From: JAZQUM01 sp045631305
Lineage (GTDB): Bacteria > Bacillota > Clostridia > Oscillospirales > Oscillospiraceae
Assembly: GCA_045631305.1 (NCBI GenBank)
Contig: JAZQUM010000006.1
Span: 1 to 42,953, forward strand
Direction of reading: 5' to 3'
DNA length: 42,953 bases
Shown: positions 31,216 through 38,033 of the stretch, piece by piece
Position numbering within the stretch: the stretch's first letter is position 1
How the letters are laid out: every line of letters begins with the position of its first letter
Made by a program: the position numbers and the translations under genes
The notes under the pieces: model-generated
The model's database searches: none
What the model was told of the DNA's origin: nothing
What the model saw: the letters and a program-made list of their open reading frames with translations, nothing else

Positions 31216-33003
31216 ATGGCGTTTCCGCAGGCATTTTTGGACGAGCTTATGGCCCGCAATGATATTGTGGATGTAGTAGGCAGCTATGTGCACCTCACCA
31301 ACAAAGGCTCCAACCTTTTTGGTCTTTGCCCTTTCCATAACGAAAAAACCGGTTCTTTCTCCGTTTCTCCCGATAAACAAATTTACTACTGTTTCGGCTG
31401 CCATAAAGGCGGCGGTGTCATCAACTTCATTATGGAAGAGGAAAACCTCTCCTATGCAGACGCCATTCACTTTCTTGCCCAGCGTGTAGGCATGACAGTG
31501 CCGGAAGATGATAATCGCGATTCCAACCGTGCCCGCCAGCGTCTTTTGGATCTGAACCGAGAAGCCGCTCTTTTCTATCACCAGCTTTTCAACTCCCCTC
31601 AAGGCGAAAACGTGCGCAATTATTTGGAAAAGCGCAGCATTTCCCGCAAAATCGCCATACGCTTCGGCATGGGCGCCTCTTCGCCCGACAGCTGGGATTC
31701 GCTGATGCAGGCTATGGTGCAAAAAGGTTATACCAAGGCTGAGCTCCTTTCTGCCGGCCTTATTGCCCAAAGCAAAAACGGCCGCGTGTACGATAAGTTC
31801 CGCAACCGCCTCATCCTTCCTGTGGTGGATGTTCGAGGAGACGTAGTTGGTTTCGGCAGCCGCGTCATCGACAATTCCGAGCCCAAGTATATGAACACTC
31901 AGGAAACACCGGTATATTCCAAGCGTCGCGTGCTTTACGGGCTGAATCTCGCCAAGAAGAGCAAACGCCCCAACATTATCCTCTGTGAGGGTAATCTGGA
32001 CGTGGTAACGCTCCACCAGGCAGGCTTTGATAATGCCGTTGCTTCTATGGGTACCGCCCTTACTTCCGAGCAGATCCATCTTCTCTCCCGCTACACTAAG
32101 GAACTGATCCTTTGTTATGATAACGATGGCGCCGGCCAGCAAGCCACACAGCGCGCCCTCTCCCTTTTGAATAACACGGACTTCTCTGTAAAAGTACTCC
32201 AGCTTCCCCGCCGCTTGAAAGACGGCGAGTATGTAAAGCAGGATGCAGACGATTTCATTAAGTTCCAGGGTCGTGATGCTTTTGAAGCGCTTCTCTCCGG
32301 CAGTGAAAACGGTGTGGAATTCCGCATGGCGCAGATCGCCGGAAAATATGACCTGAAAGATGATCTGCAAAAGGTAGCTTACAGCGAAGAAATCAGCGAC
32401 CTGCTCTCCTCTTTGGAAAACGCTGTGGAACGGGAAGTTTACACCAACCGTGCCGCTGATGCCGCCGGCATCTCTCCCGAGGCATTACGACTTGAAGTGC
32501 AGCGCGCCGGCAAACGAAAAGCCGCCCGCGCCCGCCGCGAACAGCTGCGAAAAGATCTCAACCCCAAAGCCCAGCTCCAACCGCAAAATCGCTCCATGCG
32601 ATATGACAACATTCGCTCGGCTATGGCAGAAGAAGGTCTTATCCGCCTGTTTTTGCGGGATGAATCCCTTTTCAGCCAGGGAAAACCCATTGAACCGGAG
32701 TTCTTCTCCTCCCCGTTGCTGGCAAAAGTTTATGAACTTCTTTGGCAGCACCATCTGCAAAGCCATCCTCTTTCTCTTGCTTCCCTCAGCGGGGAACTGA
32801 CACAGGAAGAAATGGCGCACCTTGTCACCATCACCCAAAAACCCGAATCTGTGGGCAATGTTTCTCAGGCCCTGAAAGATTATACCCGCATCATCCAACA
32901 CGAGTACACCAAGCGCAGCGGCAGTGAAGGGATCGACCCGCTTCTTGCCGCGCAAAGCAAATATACCGCAAAAAAAGGATACGGAGGAAACCAACATGGC
33001 TAA
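31216..33003 (+). CDS. dnaG: DNA primase
   Basis: DnaG makes the RNA primers for replication. The 595-residue protein has the N-terminal CHC2 zinc-binding domain (C38, H41, C59, C62 in CPFHNEKTGSFSV and YYCFGCHKGG), the DnaG catalytic core (FRNRLILPVVDVRGDVVGFG), the TOPRIM motifs CEGNLDVVTL and CYDNDGAGQQA, and a C-terminal helicase-binding region. ATG 31216 follows AAAGGAG. Its stop overlaps the rpoD start by eight bases (ATGGCTAA), the classic macromolecular-synthesis order dnaG-rpoD. No rpsU precedes it here. Confidence 0.97.
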   Translation: MAFPQAFLDELMARNDIVDVVGSYVHLTNKGSNLFGLCPFHNEKTGSFSVSPDKQIYYCFGCHKGGGVINFIMEEENLSYADAIHFLAQRVGMTVPEDDNRDSNRARQRLLDLNREAALFYHQLFNSPQGENVRNYLEKRSISRKIAIRFGMGASSPDSWDSLMQAMVQKGYTKAELLSAGLIAQSKNGRVYDKFRNRLILPVVDVRGDVVGFGSRVIDNSEPKYMNTQETPVYSKRRVLYGLNLAKKSKRPNIILCEGNLDVVTLHQAGFDNAVASMGTALTSEQIHLLSRYTKELILCYDNDGAGQQATQRALSLLNNTDFSVKVLQLPRRLKDGEYVKQDADDFIKFQGRDAFEALLSGSENGVEFRMAQIAGKYDLKDDLQKVAYSEEISDLLSSLENAVEREVYTNRAADAAGISPEALRLEVQRAGKRKAARARREQLRKDLNPKAQLQPQNRSMRYDNIRSAMAEEGLIRLFLRDESLFSQGKPIEPEFFSSPLLAKVYELLWQHHLQSHPLSLASLSGELTQEEMAHLVTITQKPESVGNVSQALKDYTRIIQHEYTKRSGSEGIDPLLAAQSKYTAKKGYGGNQHG

Positions 33004-34270
33004 AAACACAGAAAACCTTGAAATGCAGGAAGATATCCTCTCCCAGCAGGCAGATCAGTTCCTGGCAGAAGCCGGCTTCAATGCCGACGGCGGCAAGGAA
33101 AAGGCTCCCAAAAAGTCCACCAAGCTGGATGACAAGACCATTGCCACGCTGCCTGCTGCAAACCTCATCATGGCTCACGAAAAGGTTCGCGAACTCTTTG
33201 TAAAAGGCAAGAAAAAGGGCAAGGTTGAATCTTTTGAACTTATCGACGCACTGGATGACCTGGATCTGGATTCTGAACAGACCGACCACATCTATGACTC
33301 TCTGGAAGTACTGGGCATCGAAGTAAGCGTGGAAGAAGATCTTCTCCCCGAACTCCCCGTGGATATCGAACCCGGCGTGCACGAAATCACCGAAATCGAA
33401 GAAGAAGAGCTGGTAGACCCCAACTCTCTGGTGGATAACTTCAGCATCGACGATCCCGTTCGTATGTACCTGAAGGAAATCGGTAAGGTTCCCCTGCTGA
33501 GCGTAGATGAAGAAGTAGAACTGGCTACCCGTATGGCAGACGGCGACGAATCTGCCAAGCAAAAGCTGGCTGAAGCCAACCTGCGTCTGGTGGTTTCCAT
33601 TGCAAAGCGCTATGTAGGCCGCGGCATGCTGTTCCTGGATTTGATTCAGGAAGGCAACCTGGGTCTCATTAAGGCCGTTGAAAAGTTTGACTACACCAAG
33701 GGCTACAAGTTCTCCACTTATGCAACCTGGTGGATCCGTCAGGCCATTACCCGCGCTATCGCTGATCAGGCCCGCACTATCCGTATCCCCGTTCACATGG
33801 TGGAGACCATCAACAAGGTCATCCGCATTTCCCGCCAGCTGCTGCAGGAACTGGGCCACGATCCCTCTCCTGATGAAATCGCAGCTGAAATGAATATGCC
33901 CGTGGATAAGGTGCGCGAAATTCTGAAGATCGCTCAGGAACCCGTTTCTCTGGAAACTCCCATCGGTGAAGAAGAAGACTCTCACCTTGGTGACTTTATC
34001 CCCGACGAAGGCGCTTCCGAGCCTTCCGAAGCTGCTTCCTTCACTCTGCTGAAAGAACAGCTGGTAGACGTGCTCTCCACTCTGACCCCCCGCGAAGAAA
34101 AAGTACTTAAGCTGCGCTTCGGTATTGAAGACGACCGCAGCCGCACTCTGGAAGAAGTCGGCAAGGAATTCAACGTTACCCGTGAACGTATCCGCCAGAT
34201 CGAAGCTAAGGCTCTGCGCAAGCTGCGTCATCCCAGCCGCAGCAAGAAACTCAAGGACTTCTTGAACTGA
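32996..34270 (+). CDS. rpoD: Principal RNA polymerase sigma factor (SigA/RpoD)
   Basis: This 424-residue protein is the housekeeping sigma-70 factor. Region 1.2 begins at DPVRMYLKEIGKVPLLS, regions 2.3-2.4 are YATWWIRQAITRAIADQART, region 3 contains ELGHDPSPDEIAAEMNMP and region 4.2 ends with LEEVGKEFNVTRERIRQIEA then KALRKLRHPSRS. These match a group 1 sigma, in line with the consensus -35/-10 boxes seen across the window. The ATG overlaps the dnaG stop and has GGAGG upstream. A terminator follows directly. Confidence 0.97.
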   Translation: MAKNTENLEMQEDILSQQADQFLAEAGFNADGGKEKAPKKSTKLDDKTIATLPAANLIMAHEKVRELFVKGKKKGKVESFELIDALDDLDLDSEQTDHIYDSLEVLGIEVSVEEDLLPELPVDIEPGVHEITEIEEEELVDPNSLVDNFSIDDPVRMYLKEIGKVPLLSVDEEVELATRMADGDESAKQKLAEANLRLVVSIAKRYVGRGMLFLDLIQEGNLGLIKAVEKFDYTKGYKFSTYATWWIRQAITRAIADQARTIRIPVHMVETINKVIRISRQLLQELGHDPSPDEIAAEMNMPVDKVREILKIAQEPVSLETPIGEEEDSHLGDFIPDEGASEPSEAASFTLLKEQLVDVLSTLTPREEKVLKLRFGIEDDRSRTLEEVGKEFNVTRERIRQIEAKALRKLRHPSRSKKLKDFLN

Positions 34271-34281
34271 TTGCATAACGA

Positions 34282-34310
34282 AGCAGCCGGGACTCCCCGG
34301 CTGCTTTTTG
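34282..34310 (+). terminator. Terminator after rpoD
   Basis: AGCAGCCGGG (34282-34291) and CCCGGCTGCT (34296-34305) form a 10-bp GC-rich stem with loop ACTC, then TTTTT. Only 30 bases lie between it and the next start codon. Confidence 0.9.
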
Positions 34311-34340
34311 CCATTCTTCTTCCGAAAGAAAGGACAGCGT

Positions 34341-35141
34341 ATGAACACAAATCCCTCTACCGAAGCCCACCGTCTTTTCGCCGAAGGCAGCGAGCAGCAG
34401 CTCAGAGCAGAGCTCCTCGCCCTTTCCTACAGCACTGAGACCCCTGTCACAGATCAGGCAGAAAAGATGATCAACTTCCTTTCCGAATATAAGGAACTGC
34501 GCACCATCTATCTTTGCGCACTGAAAGAAGTGCAAACCAAATTCGATGTACTTAACACCGAATTTAATGTGCTCTACAGCAGAAATCCCATCTCCTCCAT
34601 CCACACCCGCCTTAAAAGCAACTCCAGCATCATCGAAAAGATGAACCGCAAAAAGATTCCCTTCTCGCTGGATAATCTTCTGCGGGAAATCAACGATGTG
34701 GCAGGTGTGCGTATTGTCTGCTCCTATATCGATGATATCTATGCCCTTGCAGATCTCTTTACCAAGCAGGACGATGTCACCCTCTTGGAAAAGAAGGACT
34801 ATATTGTAAATCCCAAGCCTAACGGCTACCGTAGTTTGCACCTCATCATCAGCATACCCGTTTTCTTTGCTAACGAGAAAAAGGATGTAAAGGTAGAAGT
34901 GCAGATCCGCACCATCGCCATGGACTTCTGGGCAAGCCTTGAGCATCAGATCAAGTACAAAAAGGACATCCCCGACGAAAGCGATGTCATCGCCCGCCTA
35001 AAAGCCTGCGCTGAGAGCATCTGCGATCTGGACGAAGAAATGCTGGATATCCGCAAAAAGCTGGAAGAAGGCATTGAACACGATCCTAAGACGCCTCTTC
35101 TTTATCAGCGGGCTGTGAATCTGGATGTTCCCATTGTGTAA
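34341..35141 (+). CDS. Small alarmone synthetase (RelQ/YjbM-like (p)ppGpp synthetase)
   Basis: The 266-residue protein carries a RelA/SpoT-type synthetase domain and no hydrolase, TGS or ACT domain, so it is a small alarmone synthetase making (p)ppGpp from ATP and GDP or GTP. Key motifs are HTRLKSNSSIIEKMNRK, EINDVAGVRIVCSYIDDIYA, KPNGYRSLHLII and VEVQIRTIAMDFWASLEHQI. It is about 55 residues longer than Bacillus RelQ (YjbM), mainly at the N terminus. ATG 34341 follows GAAAGGA. It lies after the rpoD terminator with no room for a full promoter, and 18 bases ahead of the TetM-like fusion gene, so it is probably expressed by read-through and with that partner. Confidence 0.92.
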   Translation: MNTNPSTEAHRLFAEGSEQQLRAELLALSYSTETPVTDQAEKMINFLSEYKELRTIYLCALKEVQTKFDVLNTEFNVLYSRNPISSIHTRLKSNSSIIEKMNRKKIPFSLDNLLREINDVAGVRIVCSYIDDIYALADLFTKQDDVTLLEKKDYIVNPKPNGYRSLHLIISIPVFFANEKKDVKVEVQIRTIAMDFWASLEHQIKYKKDIPDESDVIARLKACAESICDLDEEMLDIRKKLEEGIEHDPKTPLLYQRAVNLDVPIV

Positions 35142-35159
35142 AAACGTAAAGGTGTTGAC

Positions 35160-37775
35160 ATGAAAAAACTGGTTATCGGCATCCTTGCCCATGTGGGCGC
35201 CGGAAAAACAACCCTCTCTGAAGGGCTTTTATATGTGGGCGGCACGGTGCGAACCCCGGGTCGCGTGGATCATGGCAATGCCTTCTTGGATAACTATGAC
35301 CTGGAACGCCAACGCGGCATCACCATTTTTTCAAAGCAAGCTCGCTTCACCTCTCCCAGCGCAGAATTCACTCTGCTGGATACTCCCGGGCATGTGGATT
35401 TTTCCACCGAAATGGAGCGCACGCTGCAGGTTCTGGACTATGCCGTGCTTCTTATCAGCGGTACTGACGGTGTGCAGAGTCACACCCGTACCCTTTGGCG
35501 CCTCCTCAAGCGCTATGAAGTTCCCACGTTCCTTTTCATCAACAAAATGGATCTTGCGGGAACCGACCGCACCGCTCTTCTTAACCAACTCCATCAAATT
35601 TTAGGGGATGGCTTTGTGGATTTTGCGGCAAATGACCGTGAAGAAGCCATTGCCATGTGCGGCGAAGAAGCCATGGAGGAATACCTTGAAAAAGGCACCG
35701 TAAAGGATGAAACCGTTGCAGCCCTCATCAAAAGCCGCTCTCTCTTCCCCTGTTTCTTCGGCTCTGCGCTGAAGATGGATGGCGTGGAAGAATTCTTCTC
35801 CGCGCTGGATCGCTATACTGCCGTGCCCGCTTATAGCAGTGATTTTGCCGCTCGTATCTTTAAGATCAGCCGCGATACTCAGGGCAACCGCCTAACGTGG
35901 CTGAAAGTCACAGGCGGTGAGTTGAAAGCCAAAGCTGTGCTTTCCGGCGGTAAGGAAGATGCTGTCTGGTCTGAAAAAGCAGATCAGCTGCGACTTTATT
36001 CCGGTGAAAAATATCGAACGGTGGATATTGCCCTTCCCGGCACTGTTGTTGCCGTTACAGGTCTTTCCCGCACCCGCCCCGGTGAAAGTCTCGGAGCGCA
36101 GCCCCCTGCATTGGAACCCACATTGGAACCGGTGCTTACTTATCGACTCATCCTCCCTACCGAAGTTTCGGCGCTGACTGCCCTTCCTAAACTGCGGGAA
36201 CTGGAAGAAGAAGACCCCATGCTACGCATTTTGTGGAACGAGCAGCACAAGGAGATCCACGTGCAGCTCATGGGCCAGATCCAGTTGGAAGTGCTGCGTG
36301 AGCTGATTTCTCAGCGCTACGGATTCAGCGTGGAATTCGATACAGGCAGCATCGTTTATAAAGAGACTATTGCCAACACCGTGGAAGGCATCGGCCATTT
36401 CGAACCGCTGCGCCACTATGCGGAAGTGCATCTCCTGCTGGAGCCCCTTCCCCGTGGCAGCGGTATTGAGATCGCATCCGCCTGCTCCACCGATGAGCTG
36501 GATCTCAACTGGCAGCGCCTTATTTTCACCCATCTCACCGAGCGGGAGCATCCCGGTGTTCTCACGGGCTCCACCCTCACCGATGTGAAGATCACCCTCC
36601 TTGCAGGCCGCGCCCATGTAAAGCACACCGAAGGCGGCGACTTCCGCCAGGCAACTTATCGCGCCGTGCGCCAGGGTCTTATGCAGGCCGAAAGCGTTCT
36701 GCTGGAGCCGTATTACGATTTTCTTCTGGAGCTTCCCCATGATTGTGTGGGCCGCGCTATGACGGACCTGCAGACCATGGGCGGCACAGTGGAAGGCCCG
36801 GAAATGCTGGGTGATACTTCCCTTCTCACAGGCTTTGCCCCCGTTTCCGCTCTACGGGATTACTGGCAGGATGTTACCGCCTATACCCGTGGCCGCGGCC
36901 GCCTCAGCTGCACTGTGCGGGGCTACGAGGCGCACCACGCGCAGGAAGAAGCTATTACCGCCGCAGAATATGACCCGCTGCATGACACGGAAAACCCCGC
37001 AGACAGCGTTTTCTGTACCCACGGCAGCGGCTCTGTGGTGAAGTGGGACGAAGTGGCAGAGCACGCCCACATTCCCCCGCTTCTCAAAGAAAAAGTCGCG
37101 GAAGAAGAACCTGCTCCTGTTTCCTACCGCCGCAACGTTTCCGCAGGTTCCTTCGAAGATGACAAGGAGCTTCGGGCTATTTTCGAGCAGACTTACGGCA
37201 AAGTGGAGCGCAAGGCATTTGAATCCCCCCGTGCCCCCCGCCGCACAGCTCTGGACGAAAAACGCTACAATATTGCCCAGCAGCACCTTGGCCCCGAATA
37301 TCTGCTGGTGGACGGATACAACATCATTTTCGCATGGGAAGATCTTAAAAAAATCGCACTGGAAGATGTTTCCACCGCACGCTCCCTTCTCATTGAAATT
37401 CTTTCCAATTATCAGGGTTTCCGCAAGTGCATTGTGATTCTGGTGTTCGATGCCTACAAGGTAAAGGGAAATCCCGGCAGTGTGGAAAAAATCAACGGCA
37501 TCGATGTGGTCTATACCAAAGAAGCGGAAACTGCCGACTCTTACATCGAAAAAGCAACTTACGAGCTGGGCCGTGACCACCGCGTCCGCGTAGCCACTTC
37601 CGACGGCTTGGAGCAGTTGATCATTCTGGGACACGGCGCCACCCGCGTTTCTGCCCGCATCTTCCGCGAAGAGATAGAAGAAGCACAGGGTCAGATCAAA
37701 GATCTCCTCTACCAGCACAACCTCAAAAAACCGGGCGAAAACGCTTTGCGCCACACCGCCCGCATCAAAGAATAA
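35160..37775 (+). CDS. TetM-like ribosomal GTPase fused to a Rae1/YacP-like NYN nuclease domain
   Basis: The 871-residue protein joins two ribosome-linked parts. Residues ~1-640 are an EF-G/TetM-type translational GTPase: P-loop AHVGAGKTT (10-18), switch I RGITIF (52-57), DTPGH (74-78, catalytic His kept) and NKMD (128-131). Domains II-V follow. The domain IV loop that displaces tetracycline in TetM (Ser-Pro-Val) reads V487-K488-H489 by eye, so drug resistance is doubtful. Residues ~712-871 form a NYN/PIN-like domain akin to Bacillus Rae1 (YacP), a ribosome A-site mRNA endonuclease: LLVDGYNII with D718, VFDAYKVKG with D764, ETADSYIEK with D793 and ATSDGLEQ with D815. A charged linker (~640-712) joins them. 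It follows an alarmone synthetase by 18 bases. Confidence 0.93.
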   Translation: MKKLVIGILAHVGAGKTTLSEGLLYVGGTVRTPGRVDHGNAFLDNYDLERQRGITIFSKQARFTSPSAEFTLLDTPGHVDFSTEMERTLQVLDYAVLLISGTDGVQSHTRTLWRLLKRYEVPTFLFINKMDLAGTDRTALLNQLHQILGDGFVDFAANDREEAIAMCGEEAMEEYLEKGTVKDETVAALIKSRSLFPCFFGSALKMDGVEEFFSALDRYTAVPAYSSDFAARIFKISRDTQGNRLTWLKVTGGELKAKAVLSGGKEDAVWSEKADQLRLYSGEKYRTVDIALPGTVVAVTGLSRTRPGESLGAQPPALEPTLEPVLTYRLILPTEVSALTALPKLRELEEEDPMLRILWNEQHKEIHVQLMGQIQLEVLRELISQRYGFSVEFDTGSIVYKETIANTVEGIGHFEPLRHYAEVHLLLEPLPRGSGIEIASACSTDELDLNWQRLIFTHLTEREHPGVLTGSTLTDVKITLLAGRAHVKHTEGGDFRQATYRAVRQGLMQAESVLLEPYYDFLLELPHDCVGRAMTDLQTMGGTVEGPEMLGDTSLLTGFAPVSALRDYWQDVTAYTRGRGRLSCTVRGYEAHHAQEEAITAAEYDPLHDTENPADSVFCTHGSGSVVKWDEVAEHAHIPPLLKEKVAEEEPAPVSYRRNVSAGSFEDDKELRAIFEQTYGKVERKAFESPRAPRRTALDEKRYNIAQQHLGPEYLLVDGYNIIFAWEDLKKIALEDVSTARSLLIEILSNYQGFRKCIVILVFDAYKVKGNPGSVEKINGIDVVYTKEAETADSYIEKATYELGRDHRVRVATSDGLEQLIILGHGATRVSARIFREEIEEAQGQIKDLLYQHNLKKPGENALRHTARIKE

Positions 37776-37807
37776 AAAAAGAAGCGTCTTTCGACGCTTC
37801 TTTTTTT
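37774..37807. terminator. Bidirectional terminator after the GTPase-nuclease gene
   Basis: A 14-bp stem (37775-37788 with 37793-37806, loop TTTC) has A and T tracts on both sides and stops both convergent transcripts. Confidence 0.92.
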
Positions 37808-38018
37808 ATTCAATAGAGAAATCCTCTTCCTTCAGACGGCTGGTGTCCAGCTCTGCTCTGCGGGGCGGAGTGCGCTTGAGAGGATCATAGCGAAAAGCAC
37901 GGCAATACCCTTCCACAGCCACGATGCCCTTTTTCAAACAGGCCACTTCCCGGTCATTAATCTGGTTTCCCTTGGCGCAATATGCGCAGCGAGGCTCGAT
38001 ATTCTTGCGGAACAACAC
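37806..38018 (-). CDS. Small four-cysteine protein downstream of clpE
   Basis: I cannot name this 70-residue basic protein. It has four cysteines spaced C11-x2-C14-x12-C27-x11-C39, fit to bind one zinc ion, followed by a basic YDPLKRTPPRR stretch and an acidic tail (LKEEDFSIE). GTG 38018 is chosen since GGGAGG lies eight bases ahead; the GTG at 38027 is part of that site. The gene starts 15 bases after the clpE stop with no terminator between, so it is co-transcribed with clpE. By analogy with the zinc-finger protein McsA, which works with ClpC, an adaptor role is possible but unproven. Confidence 0.82.
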   Translation of the reverse strand: MLFRKNIEPRCAYCAKGNQINDREVACLKKGIVAVEGYCRAFRYDPLKRTPPRRAELDTSRLKEEDFSIE

Positions 38019-38033
38019 GAAAGGCACCTCCCT

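Noticed and set aside
35160..37080. Calling the TetM-like protein a tetracycline resistance determinant.
   Set aside because: The domain IV tip differs from TetM, the gene sits in a core housekeeping region with no mobile element, and the added nuclease domain suggests another task.
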